Positions 52,652-63,225 of a DNA stretch of 64,000 nt are shown here, in pieces. The notes under the pieces were generated by a model, which was not told where the DNA came from, made no database searches, and saw nothing but the letters and a program-made list of their open reading frames with translations. This DNA comes from Leptidea sinapis (Eukaryota > Arthropoda > Insecta > Lepidoptera > Pieridae): assembly GCF_905404315.1 (NCBI RefSeq), contig NC_066287.1, positions 8,990,001 through 9,054,000 on the forward strand. Direction: 5' to 3'. Position numbers and translations under genes: made by a program. The number at the start of each line of letters is the position of its first letter. Within the stretch, counting starts at the first letter, position 1.

Positions 52652-55600
52652 GGCTATGCAGCCCTGGAGAATCCGTCCCTGGGCGTCCACAATTAGGGCC
52701 TGTACCTAACAGTGGTTGCCCAGGCTGCCCCGCGTATTCTGGAGGGGGCAAATCTGCGCTGACTCGGGGCAAACAGAGCAGGAGGCTCAAACCACCCTCC
52801 TCCACACTCGCTGTGGACTTTTGTAACATCAGGGGGCTTCGATCAAATTTAAATGCCGTTCACTTTCACCTGGAGACGGCGAAGCCGGCCCTGCTCTTTT
52901 TAACCGAGACACAGATATCCTCCCTGGCTGATTCATCTTACCTTTCCTACCCGGGGTATAATTTGGAACACTCCTTTATACCATGGGCTGGCGTGTGCGT
53001 TTACGTCAGGGAGGATGTCTGTTCTCGACGCCTGAGTTTTCTTGAAGGACAGGACCTATCCATCATCTGGCTGCGTGTAGACTGCGATGACCATCCGCGA
53101 ATCTACGCATGCCTGTATAGGTCCCATAGCGGTAACGCAGAGACTGACCGGCTCCTCGAACACATCCAAATGGCTACAGATTCCGTGTTGGAGCAGATCC
53201 CCACTGCAGAGATCGTGTTTCTTGGCGATTTTAACGCCCACCACGCTGAATGGCTAGGCTCACGTACCACCGATCATGCAGGGAGATCTGTTCACGACTT
53301 CGCCTTAGCATATGGTCTGACGCAACTGGTTATTGCGCCAACGCGAATCCCAGATGTGCAAGATCATACACCTTCACTGTTGGACCTTCTGTTGACCTCA
53401 CATCCGGACGGCTACCTAGTTTCCGTTGACCCTCCTCTGGGATCGTCGGACCACTGCCTGATCCGGAGCACCGTGCCGATCACGCGCCTAACACGGCCCC
53501 GCTTCTTAGGTTGTCGCCGCGTGTGGCACTATAGGTCAGCAGAGTGGGACGAGATGCGGTGCTTTTTTGCATCCTACCCGTGGAGGCAGATCTGTTTTTC
53601 GCTGGGAGATCCAAATGCCGCTGCTGACGGTGTTGCTGATGTGGTACTGCAAGGTATGGAACTCTTCATTCCATCCTTCTCTGTGCCTATCGGTGGCAGG
53701 TCCCAACCATGGTTTGACCGCTCCTGCAAAATGGCCTCTCGCGGAAAGCAGGAGTGCTATCAGGCTTGGTTCAATGTGGTGGTATCTAAGGATTTGAATT
53801 CCAGCGAACTTAAAAAACACTTCAATCATGCCCCCAGGTCCTTCAAAAGAGTTATTGCTGACGCGAAGTCGAAGCACATTGGCAGAATTGGCGAGAGACT
53901 TGCACGCCTTCCCTCGGGAACTCGTGCGTTCTGGTCGCTCGCCAAGGCTGTCCAAGGAAACTTCTGCCAGTCAGCCATTCCGCCACTGCACAGGGATGAT
54001 GACTCGCTGGCCCATGACGCGAAAGAGAAAGCTGATCTCCTGGGCTCCCTCTTCGCGTCCAACTCGACTCTGGATGACCAAGGTGCACCACCACCGCATG
54101 TTCCGCGGTGCGATTCATATATGCCGGAGGTAAAAATCCGGCATAGTGCTGTGCTTAAGGCGCTTCTCACCTTGGACATTCACAAATCGAGCGGGCCCGA
54201 TGGCATTCCGCCGATAGTGCTGCGGACATGTGCTCCGGAACTGGCGCCGGTCCTTACCCGTCTTTTCCGGCTCTCCTACTCATCAGGCGTAGTCCCGAAA
54301 TTATGGAAGGCGGCTTTAGTGCACCCGATCCCTAAGAAAGGTGTACGCCCAGATCCGTCCAACTACCGCCCTATTGCCATTACCTCCATTTTCTCCAAAG
54401 TAATGGAGTCGATCATCAACCGCCAGCTCTTGGGATACCTAGACAGGCACCAGCGACTGCCAGTACGGTTTCCGTCAGGGTCGCTCAGCTGGTGATCTTC
54501 TTGCATACCTCACCCATAAATGGGTGCAAGCAGTTGAGTCGAAGGGAGAGGCGTTGGCGGTGAGTTTGGACATAGCGATGGCCTTCGATCGGGTGTGGCA
54601 TAAAGCGCTTATAACGAAACTGCCATCCTACGGGCTTCCCGAGAAGTTGTGCAAATGGGTCACTAGCTTTTTGGCTGATCGGAGCATCAAGGTTGTTATC
54701 AACGGTGCATGCTCCGACTTAAAACCCATAAACGCTGGTCTCCCGCAAAGCCTTGCACGCAGCCGCGTGCTATCCCCTACGCTGTTTCTTCTGCATATCA
54801 ATGATATGCTGCAAATCAGCAATATTCATTGCTATGCAGACGACAGCACAGGGTATGCTTCCTACACCGGCCGTGCCAACATGTCTCGGGATAGCGTCGA
54901 CGAGAACCGGAACAAACTTGTGTCTGAAATCGAGACTATGCTTTGCAAAGTCTCGGAATGGGGCCGATATAATTTAGTCCAATTCAACCCCAAGAAGACA
55001 CAAGTTTGTGCGTTCACCACTAAAAAGTCTCCCTTTGTCGTATCCCCTCGATTCGACATCACTCCTCTAACTGCTACAGCCTGTATTGGCATACTTGGCG
55101 TCGATATATCGAGCGACGTTCAGTTTCGTGGTCACTTGGAAGAGAAGGCCAAACTGGCATCTAAAAAGCTTGGTGTACTCAGTAAGGCGAGACAGTACTT
55201 CACTAAAAGCCACCGCCTGCAACTTTATAAGGCGCAAATTCGGCCTCACATGGAGTACTGTTCTCACCTCTGGGCGGGTGCTCCCCAGTACCTAGCTTCT
55301 TCCATTTGACCGCATACAACGAAGAGCGGCTCGAATCATCGACGATCGGCTTGATTCTCTAGCATTGCGTAGAGATGTGGGTTCTCTCTGCATCTTCTAC
55401 CGCATTTATCACGGGGAGTGCTCAGAGGAGCTGTTCGGGTTGATTCCAGCGGCCGAATTCCATCATCGGACATTACGTGCAAAGTACCATCCGCATCACG
55501 TAGACGTCTGGCATTCCACAACCGCGCGTTTTCTTCGAAATTTCTTGCCTCGCACAGCCACTTTGTGGAATCAACTACCGGCAGCGATCTTCCCGAACAG

Positions 55601-55762
55601 ATACGACTTGGGGACCTTCAAGAAAAAAGCATACTCCCACCTTAAAGTCCGGCAACGCATTTCTTGACACACCTGTTGTTGCGGATGTCCATGGGCGGTT
55701 GCCTCACCTCTCCCCATCCCGTGAGCCTCTTGCCCGTTTGCCCCCTCTCATATAAAAAAAAA
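52652..55762 (+). mobile_element. CR1/Jockey-group LINE (family C1), 3.1 kb
   Basis: Bounded by a likely 7-bp target duplication ATAAGAA (52645-52651 and 55763-55769) and ending in an A run. It starts inside ORF2 (upstream residues GPVPNSGCPGCPAYSGG and a basic RGKQSRRLK stretch), so ORF1 and the 5' UTR are absent. It carries the complete endonuclease and most of the reverse transcriptase. The 3' UTR contains GTCCATGGGCGGTTGCCTCA, also seen at 45.0 kb. Confidence 0.85.
52660..55667 (+). pseudogene. Endonuclease / reverse transcriptase ORF2, frameshifted
   Basis: ORF2 of a non-LTR retrotransposon, which nicks target DNA and primes reverse transcription there. The usual track start at 52813 is a GTG inside the frame; the frame is open from 52558. 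Domains in order: AP-type endonuclease with NIRGL, LTETQ (catalytic Glu), GDFNAHH and SDHCLI (52.8-53.5 kb); reverse transcriptase with PIPKKG and SNYRPIAITS (~54.33 kb), LDIAMAFDRVWH, and the catalytic CYADDST (~54.84 kb); then the C-terminal RPHMEYCSHLWAGAPQY and FYRIYHGECSEELF regions. Damage: a frameshift near 54455-54465 just before the YGFRQGRSA block; a small in-frame insertion that changes the usual PQG(S/C)-VLSP motif to PQSLARSRVLSP; a second frameshift near 55290-55303. It cannot make an active enzyme. Confidence 0.9.
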
Positions 55763-55867
55763 ATAAGAAATATGTTTGTAAGGTGCTGCATCCAATACAT
55801 AAATCGTGTTTAATTACTATAAATAACTTCAAAAAAAGTAATAAAGACTTAACTGTTTAACAGTAAA

Positions 55868-56090
55868 TTAGTTTGTTAATTGTCTTCCGGGAGGTGGTCG
55901 CCATTCCAGGACTTTATTGCCGCAACGGCCATCTATCCGTCGAACTATGTGCCCTGCCCACTGCCACTTCAGTTTCGCAATCATTTGGACTATGTCGTTA
56001 AGTTTGGTTCTCCTACAGATCTCTTCATTTCTGATTCCATCTCGCAGCGAAACTCCGAGCCTAGCCCTCTCCATTGCCCTCAAAAAGTTT
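55868..56090 (-). pseudogene. RTE-type LINE ORF end, internal fragment
   Basis: The minus frame MERARLGVSLRDGIRNEEI, LNDIVQMIAKLKWQWAGHIV and RRIDGRCGNKVLEWRPPPGR matches the end of RTE ORFs just upstream of the part seen at 13737. The tail is missing. It lies 100 bp after the C1 LINE. Confidence 0.85.
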
Positions 56091-56094
56091 TCTC

Positions 56095-56635
56095 TTCAAT
56101 CAAAAAATATAATTTTCTAACAAAATAAACTTTAACAAATATAACACAAACTTATGCAACGATTTCAAGCGAACCATAGAACACACAACAATAGCTTTCA
56201 CATCGGAAAACAGAAAACATCGAACGATTCAAATCGTTTTTTATGATTTGAGTGACATGAATAGGCATCGGCAATACTTGCGTGTCACGAAACCGAGTTA
56301 TGTCTGAAAGAAATATAAATACGTTATTTGATTCAAACGTTTCTGTACTGCGCCTCGAAAATCGTTGTACAGTCAAGTACAAAACTATGTAACGACGTGA
56401 AGACTCAATCATATTATAAAGTCTGATAATATTATATTCATCTCAAGCAAAATGTCTAAGTATATTAGGATAAAATAATGTAGTTATGTTAATATATCTG
56501 CACAATATATTCATATTATGTTATCTATATTTTATAGCGTTACACACTACGGTTACGTTATGGTTTGTTACACTGTAAATCTTATTTTTATGCCGATATT
56601 TTATGAGACGAGCAAGACGTCCTTGACTTAGTTGA
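56095..56635. other. No gene recognised
   Basis: Unassigned AT-rich DNA. Confidence 0.45.
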
Positions 56636-56639
56636 CTTA

Positions 56640-57115
56640 AGTTCCTGTATCCCCTAGCTGGGCAGAAGCTATTCACAGTGCACCTCGCGATCGGTCCCGA
56701 GCATCTCTCTTAATTTCACTCCAGGTCTTTCCGATGTCCCTACGCTTCGTCAATGACAGTCCACCGCCAGGTTTGATTTGGACGGCCACGTTTGCATTTT
56801 TCTTGGGGTTCCAGTCTAGAGCTTGCCTCGGTATATGGTTGGAATCCCTCCGGAGTGTGTGGCCTATCAAGCCCCATTTGCGCCGTTTTATCTGTTGGTC
56901 GATTGGAACTTCATGACAGCGATGCCAAAGATGATCAATGTTAATTTTGTCGGGCCAGTGAATACGGAGGATATTTCGAAGGTATCGGTTAACAAAAACC
57001 TGAAGTTGATGAGAAATGGACTTGGTGACCTTCCACGTCTCACACCCACACATCAATACGGTCTTCACGTTGGACCGGAATATTTTGAGCTTAACTCTCC
57101 GTGTCAATTTCCGTG
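56640..57115 (-). pseudogene. RTE-like LINE ORF end (subfamily 3)
   Basis: A 144-codon minus frame: RRVKLKIFRSNVKTVLMCGC, ETWKVTKSISHQLQVFVNRY, LRNILRIHWPDKINIDHLW, RKWGLIGHTLRRDSNHIPRQ, ALDWNPKKNANV, GKTWSEIKRDARDRSRG. This is the C-terminal half of an endonuclease-reverse transcriptase of RTE-like type. Most of the frame is open, but the catalytic domains are absent and a frameshift lies near the KKNANVAVQIK stretch. Confidence 0.8.
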
Positions 57116-57154
57116 ATTGCCATACGGATCAGAGCCGTGCGATGGTTGCGTGTG

Positions 57155-57357
57155 CTTCAGGACATTCAGCTGATGGTAATTAATACGTCTCATCTGCTCA
57201 GTAATTTCAAGACTTTGCAGATTTGAAGATTGCCCTTCAGACCCAAGCACAATAATGCCTACACAGTACTGCTTCATGGCAGAAAAAGGCGCCGTTGTGT
57301 GTTGTTGCACCCATAATCTAGCCGGCATCATGTGCAAAGGAGTTTCCCACTAGTAAG
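57155..57357 (+). repeat. Repeat A, partial copy with internal deletion
   Basis: GGACATTCAGCTGATGGTAA to GCAAAGGAGTTTCCCACTAG, lacking the GAGCGGCACT part. Confidence 0.75.
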
Positions 57358-57359
57358 AC

Positions 57360-57880
57360 AATGTCACGTAGTAATGTTATTACATCTGCACAATCTTTTT
57401 CAATCATGTTTAATAATTTCTATAGCCTATTCATGATATTAGTGCAAGAGCCTAAAATACTTTGGAATTTTTTTATGAGGTTCTTTCCTCAACTTCTTCT
57501 GAAGTATCCGCCCATGGATATCACAAGACCAGAGGTCAGATGCGTGTGGGTTAGGGAAAATATCAGACAATATTTGATTACACATGCGAAATTATAAATA
57601 ATTAACCGCAATAAGGCCTCTTTGAATCGCCAAACTTATTCTATGCGAAAGGTACGCGTACGTTTTGGGTTACCTGTAAAAAATTATAATTCACCTGGAC
57701 AACTCTTTTGTAAGGGTTCGGGCTGATGGACCCCACGATACCAAAGTGTCCACTCGAAATGGAAGAAATATGTACCCATCACCAAGTGACACTTATTTCC
57801 TTTTCTTAACCTTTTCAACCGCTGCTTCTGCGGCTTTTGAGGTGCTTTAGTGATTAATATTGTGATTAAGAGAATTCGTA
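57360..57880. other. No gene recognised
   Basis: Only short frames without a recognisable domain. Confidence 0.45.
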
Positions 57881-57884
57881 CGTA

Positions 57885-58024
57885 CATCATCATCACCATC
57901 ATCATTAGCCGGAAGACGTCCTCTGCTGGACAAAGGCCACCCTCAAAGATTTCCACGACCATCGGTCCTGCGCTGCCCTCATCCAACGTATTCCGGCGAT
58001 CTTCACCAGATCGTCGGTCCATCT
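57885..58024 (-). mobile_element. RTE-type LINE, 3' end
   Basis: A (CAT)n run, AGCCGGAAGACGTCCTCTGC, then CCTGCGCTGCCCTCATCCAA and TCACCAGATCGTCGGTCCAT. Same family as 13737. Confidence 0.8.
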
Positions 58025-58029
58025 TTTAC

Positions 58030-58665
58030 CTACATAATATGTGATAATTACTAATACTAGTTGTGTTAATATTTATGTCGCTGACTGTTCTGGTTAGCGA
58101 AGGTAAGCCGGCAATATTGAGGAATTACGGAACCGATCACATTGCGAACACGCTACATCTTATTTCACGGTACGAGAGCTCAAGCCACAAACTGAGAGCG
58201 TTAGCACTTTTATGTCGCACCGGTTTTCAATTCGCAGCGCTGCATTCTAAAAACCGATTTCTACCGGTAACCGCTCGTGTGCCACTAAGTCGATCGAACA
58301 TTGAAACGCCAAAGGATATTTTTCGGCTTTCATTTTCAATTTAGGATAGCGACAGAGTTGAGCAGCTTGATCTTTTCTGTATTTATTTGCTACGATTCTT
58401 TTCGATTCATTCTATCTAAAGAAAGCGTAGATTTATTCTCGCTAGGGAATATACAGTATTTTTATGATGTAGGGCATATGATATAAGCTTAGGCCAGTGG
58501 GAGGTCATAATAGAATAATATCAGGAAAAAGTAAAGTTAGAGCAAATAAACTGTACACTAATTTAGTAGACATTGTAAAAATAAGAGATTGTGGAAGAAG
58601 CTAAAGCTAAAGTTATAAAAAAATATAAAACTATTCTCTATATAAATTATTTTTATATATTTTAT
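58030..58665. other. Unassigned, with a 93-codon frame
   Basis: 58063-58344 (+) is open (MSLTVLVSEGKPAILRNYG and so on), moderately GC-rich and not repeated here. GAAGGTAAGC near 58100 looks like a 5' splice site and TTTTCAATTTAG near 58343 like a 3' splice site, which is the opposite of what an internal exon would need. I do not recognise the peptide. Confidence 0.25.
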
Positions 58666-58671
58666 ATATAT

Positions 58672-58940
58672 TTCTATACAGATAATAATGATAATATAAT
58701 ACTGACACACACCCACACTAACACAAAGTATCTTGCCCCAAACTAGGCATAGCCTTGTACTATGGGTGCAACACAACGATATATTTAATACAATATTCTT
58801 AAACACACATAAATACAAATCAAACATCCATGACTCGGAAACAAACATTCATATTCATCATATAAATGATTACACCTACTGGGATTCGAACCCGGCTTAG
58901 TAGGCAGGGTCACTAACCACTGGGCTATAGGGGTCTTCTA
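58672..58940 (-). mobile_element. tRNA-derived SINE, third copy, inverted
   Basis: Minus-strand copy of the 24.6-kb SINE: tail ATAATAATGATAATA, TTGCCCCAAACTAGGCATAG, ATGACTCGGAAACAAACATT, and a tRNA-like head with GGGATTCGAACCC on plus. About 12 bp are deleted between the anticodon region and box B. Confidence 0.85.
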
Positions 58941-59088
58941 TCAATATCATATTCTATATATGTCTTTGCATAATATGTAATAGTAATAAAAATAACTAAT
59001 TGTAAATTCATCCCGTGTGTGACGAGTAAAACTAATCTTCAACATAGCGCATGTGACGTCACAGTTACGATGAGTTCTTATTGTTCAG

Positions 59089-59229
59089 ATTAAAATTGCT
59101 GGGTGCAAGCGGCGAGGCCCCACTGCTGAGTGGGTGGCGGAGCACCCCGCATACCCCTCATGGACCCTCCACGCCTGCCACGCATCGCTCACAGAACCAC
59201 CTCGCTTCTAACTGCAACGGCACAGACAG
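59089..59229 (+). CDS. Candidate internal exon of a host gene
   Basis: A 141-bp GC-rich block in AT-rich DNA, present once in the window. A 3' splice-site-like TTCTTATTGTTCAG precedes it and GTATCT follows an exon end CAGACAG. One plus frame is open through both borders: LKLLGASGEAPLLSGWRSTP, HTPHGPSTPATHRSQNHL, ASNCNGTDR. It would begin with one base completing a codon, which fits the phase at the end of the 29.64-kb candidate. The peptide is Ser/Pro/His-rich and not recognised. A second plus frame is also open, so the reading frame is uncertain. Confidence 0.3.
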
Positions 59230-59327
59230 GTATCTCAACTATGTCTTCTTTGCGTCTCTTCTTCTTGCGTATCATGACCGCAGTAGCAAAGAACACGGAT
59301 CAAGAGCTCTAGCCATACTATTCCGTT

Positions 59328-59470
59328 TTTTTTTATGCCTATAAGGGACAAGACGTTCAGCTGTTGGTAATTCATACGCCCTGCCCATTACAATGCAGTG
59401 CTGCACAAGATTCTTGAAAAATTCAAAAATTTGAGTGGCACTACAATTGAGCTCGTCTCCTTGTCCGCTA
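59328..59470 (+). repeat. Repeat A, 5' partial copy
   Basis: A T run followed by ATGCCTATAAGGGACAAGAC, GACGTTCAGCTGTTGGTAAT and TGCCCATTACAATGCAGTGC, ending in the CTACAATTGAGCTCGTC block. Confidence 0.75.
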
Positions 59471-59705
59471 CGTCATTAGCCTTCGCCTAATTTGTGAAAA
59501 CACAGAAAATGAACCGAATGGTTCGAATGAATTCGATATAGTGCGGAAATCAATTCTAAGAGGCTATCAAATTCTGCTCTAAGCCACCGTAAAACTTATT
59601 CTAGCTGCTAGCTATCCAAGATCGATTTCCAGAAGACTGAAAGCTTTGAAATATTATTTAATTCATTCAAAAATTTGTACAACATTGAAATGAGTATGAA
59701 TCCTG

Positions 59706-59955
59706 TTTTTTTTAAAGTGACAAGACTTAGAAGACGGTAATGCCTGGATGTAGGATTCTTGATTCATTGAAATTCAGAGTAGTTTCGTTATTTCGTCACT
59801 TTGAGACCTAAAATGTTAAGTTTCAATAGCCCAGTAATTTCACTAGATACGGCGCCTTTCAAACTAAAACGCAAAGATGCTTGCACATTATGGCTTCACG
59901 GCAGAAAATTGCCGCTATGCTACCCACTTAGATGGCATCCTGTGGCTTGAAACCT
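59706..59955 (+). repeat. Repeat A, diverged copy
   Basis: GTTTTTTTTAAAGTGACAAG, AATGTTAAGTTTCAATAGCC, CAGTAATTTCACTAGATACG, ATGGCTTCACGGCAGAAAAT and GATGGCATCCTGTG follow the family order with many substitutions. Confidence 0.7.
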
Positions 59956-60059
59956 CCGACTAGTCAGATATGAACATCAATATGAGCCTTAAATAGTATA
60001 AAATAAATAATTAGAGATTGCATTTATTATAGGCAACAAAATATACTGCTGTTTTTACT

Positions 60060-60680
60060 TTAAACATCTTTGATATATTCTGACTTTTATTTTTTATTGT
60101 GTGATATATATTGCCACGACTATGACACACGTGGGGATATACATAATTGGTGCAAAGAAATCGCCTCTTCAATACCAGGATGGTTCTGATCTCATTTATA
60201 AGAAAAAGAAACTTGAAATACAGCTTCTTGCTAGAAACATTGGATAAACAGTTCCTATGTCAAAAGAGGTCAAGTATTTAGGGTATTGCTTGGAACCAAC
60301 ATCTTGTTAACAGTATGCAAAGTGCAAAAATGGCCAAGTTGATTGTCTTAAGACTAGGCAATCAGCTCTCTGGTGAAATAAAGCAAGGCAGCTTTCGAAA
60401 AATTATACAACCGATAACCTACGGCGAGCTAAACAACAAGAAGAGCCTTATGCTCTTCAGCAATCTGCAAATGGAGGTAATATTGGCCTCGATTTTTGGA
60501 AACAAAATCTTAACAATGCCAACTGACCACATACCCACTGAACTTAATTTCAAAAGTCCAACTTTATAAATTAAAATGCCTACTAGAGAAAAACAAATAT
60601 ATTTTGTAATAGGAAGTCAATGGTATATAGACTGATCCAAAAGGCGAAGGTATAGGTTGTGGTATCTATTCGTAGACACT
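60060..60680 (+). pseudogene. LINE relic with reverse-transcriptase end and RNase H start
   Basis: Plus-strand remnant of an RNase-H-bearing LINE (I/LOA/R1-like). Near 60255 a PMSKEVKYLGYCLEP stretch corresponds to the post-RT V-K-Y-L-G block. Near 60620-60665 the RNase H start (Y-T-D-G-S-K type) is recognisable across a stop and a one-base frame change: WYID, stop, SK. Many stops; not functional. Confidence 0.5.
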
Positions 60681-60684
60681 GGTT

Positions 60685-61050
60685 TTTCCCCATAGATGAT
60701 TGAGACTTAGATTTGGCTTAAAACTAGTGTCAAACACGGCAAAGATGTTTCAATCGAAAGATTGAAAAAACTTAGGTTCTTAACATTATTTAAATTTAAA
60801 ACCCAAGACAACTACAATCATAATCAATTTAGAAAACAAGCTGTTCTGCTGGTTCCAGAATTTGTAGAATCAAATTTTAGGGTAACCACCAACCACAACT
60901 ACGAAAAAATTTAACATATTATGTAACAAAATCATATTTAAATGGGTGCATTGCAATATTGATAAAAACGAAATAACAAATACACTTGCAGGTGAGCACA
61001 GACCACCTTAACGCCCCAGAACCATTCTGTGACGCCATTAAACGGAATAC
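60685..61050. other. Probably more LINE debris
   Basis: No clear motif; it may continue the relic at 60060-60680. Confidence 0.3.
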
Positions 61051-61054
61051 GTTC

Positions 61055-61985
61055 CCTGTGTTAAATAAAAATTTGTTAAATAGCAAGAAAACTAAATTCA
61101 TTAAATTTACCGTACCAAATGTCAAAAATGTAAATGCAAATGTTTTCTTAAACGGAGAGGTGATAGAACCGGTGGAATCTGCTATATTTCTTGGCATAAC
61201 TCTAGATTCCAAATTACAATGGGGCCCCCATATTGAAGGATTGGCGAACAGACCTAGTTCTGCAGCATACGCGGTTAAAAAAATTAGACAATTAACTGAC
61301 ATAGATACGGCGCGACTAGTATACTTTAGTTATTTCCATAGTATTATGTCCTATGGTATATTGCTATGGGGCAACGCTGCCGATATTAATACAATATTTG
61401 TGCTGCAGAAGAGGGCTATTCGCGCTATTTATAGCCTATGTCCTAGAGAATCATTGAGAGCAAAATTCAAAGAAATTAACATCTTGACTGTTGCTTCTCA
61501 ATATATTCTTGATAATGTAATGTATGTTCATAGGCACATAAGTGAATTTGCCAAAAACTGTAATAACCATAATGTTAACACCAGGAACAGAAATAAACTG
61601 ATGATGCCTACTACTCGGCTTAGTCGAGTTAGTAAGCCTTTTGTGGGGCGATGTATATACTTTTACAACAAGATCCCAGAAAGTGTTCAAAACAAAGGTG
61701 TTACGTTATTCAAAAGAATTGTTAAAAAACGTTTGTGTGGTTACTATAACATAAATGACTTTCTAAATGATACCACAGATTGGGAATGGAGCGACCGCCC
61801 TCAGGCTATTAAATAATAAGTTTAATTGTACAATATTACTTTGTAAATGTTACTTTAATTATAAAACATATTTTTGATGAAAAAAAAAAAGCCCGCTGAG
61901 TTTGTTGCGCCCATTCTTCTCAGGCCTGAGGCATTCACTTTGGAATGGGTGGTAGTTTTTTTATTTGAATTTGAAATTTGTGCAT
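61055..61985 (+). pseudogene. LINE family J, C-terminal ORF and 3' UTR (best copy)
   Basis: A 276-codon frame (60986-61816) whose LINE part starts near 61055 holds the end of a CR1/Jockey-group ORF2: KTKFIKFTVPNVKNVN, SAIFLGITLDSKLQWGPHI, HSIMSYGILLWGNAADI, KRAIRAIYSLCPRESLRAKF, YFYNKIPESVQNKGVTLFKR and a DDTTDWEWSDRPQAIK-like end (first residue Asn here). It is truncated just after where the catalytic YADD would lie. The 3' UTR (GCCCGCTGAGTTTGTTGCGC, CTTCTCAGGCCTGAGGCATT) ends in TTTGAATTTGAA. The intact frame suggests a younger copy than its relatives. Confidence 0.85.
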
Positions 61986-61989
61986 GACA

Positions 61990-62985
61990 AAAACAAAAGC
62001 AACGATGGTGACTTTTGGAAGTTCATAAAAGCGTTTCAATACAAAGCTGTCAAAAGAGATATACATAACGACTACATAGACACAAAACTTATGCAGAGTA
62101 AAGAAAAGTGAGATCACCCTAAACTGGCCAAATATGTATTTGGAAAAAAACGGCTTTGAAACGAAGGTCCTGTTAAGAAGTGAAGATAATTTTGCTCCAA
62201 CGGACCATCAATGCGAAGTATCCACTACACATCCTGTAGTCACAAGAGATAAACTAAGTGGGTCTAAGTAGGGGCATTTGAGGAGCTTCCATAAAAGATC
62301 AATTTCTGGCTGACGTTGCACATGAACTGCTTAAAACAACCAACAATAATTATTGTGTGATTTCATTTATTAATAGACTATTTCGTAAAATAGTACGCCG
62401 ATTCAGCATTCACTTGGCCATATCGGAAATAGTGTACAACTAAATGTTCTTGGTAAGATAATACACAGAACAATTAATCACAAGGCATATGGAACTGGGA
62501 GTAATTGAAGCCATAGGTAGATTATGCACACAAAGAGTAATAATGCTTCGAGCATATAGGCTAATTGGAAATCCCTTTGAGTTCAAACTTGATCCTCAAG
62601 TGGCAAACCTATGAGACATTTAATTTAGCACACAGAATTAGATAGAACCTCGACTCTCGCAATCAAGATGTGTAAACTGTATCATAGCAAGCATTCATTG
62701 TCACAGCTTAATTATATTAGGCGATTGTAATATGTACTATTGCTTTGATTGTTGGCTGAACATAAATTGAATTGTAAATGGGTTCAATTTCGACACGATG
62801 TTATCATGATTATGTAATGATACGGGACTATTATCATTAATAATAGTGACGAAATTGATAGTAATTATTTGGTTAAATTATCATATATCCTCATAACATA
62901 CGCAAAGCATTATGTTTGCCATTATTTTTATTTTGAGGTAATAATTATTATCTGTATCTAGTTATTTAGTACATACCTAAGTTAA
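61990..62985. other. Unassigned, possible LINE debris
   Basis: 62000-62120 gives a short frame with GDFWKFIKAFQYKAVKRD, and 62400-62620 has further short coding-like pieces in changing frames. I could not identify a family. Confidence 0.3.
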
Positions 62986-62989
62986 GACT

Positions 62990-63225
62990 TGAAAAGAGCG
63001 ACATATCAAGTCAATTTCCTAATATGTAAATATTGAGTTGAGCAGGTTATCAACTGTAAAGTAGATCCTGTAGATGGAGCCACAACCTGAGAGTTGACAC
63101 ATATTATCAAGATTTATGGACGTTACGTCACTCAGACGGTTGGCTCAGTGGAAGAGTGCTCGCACGGAACGCGAGAGGTTGTGGGTTCGAGTCCCTCATC
63201 GTCCATATATTTTGTTTTCAAAGGA
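62990..63225 (+). repeat. tRNA-like repeat, best sense copy
   Basis: AAGTCAATTTCCTAATATG, GTTGAGCAGGTTATCAACTG, GTAGATCCTGTAGATGGAGC, CACAACCTGAGAGTTG, then the tRNA-like module: box A TTGGCTCAGTGG, anticodon stem CTCGC/GCGAG around a 7-nt loop, box B GGGTTCGAGTCCC, and ATATTTTGTTTTCAAAG. The anticodon loop lacks the usual U33, so it is not a standard tRNA gene. Confidence 0.8.

Noticed and set aside
52524..52829. 101-codon minus frame
   Set aside because: Antisense to the open 5' part of LINE ORF2.
53536..54179. 139-, 117- and 101-codon frames on both strands
   Set aside because: Shadows of the GC-rich LINE ORF2 at 52.65-55.76 kb.
58063..58344. 93-codon frame as an exon
   Set aside because: Splice-like signals are in the wrong order for an internal exon and no domain is visible; left as unassigned.
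63130..63212. A functional tRNA gene
   Set aside because: Good box A and B, but the anticodon loop lacks U33, the acceptor stem is absent and the module recurs inside a repeat.
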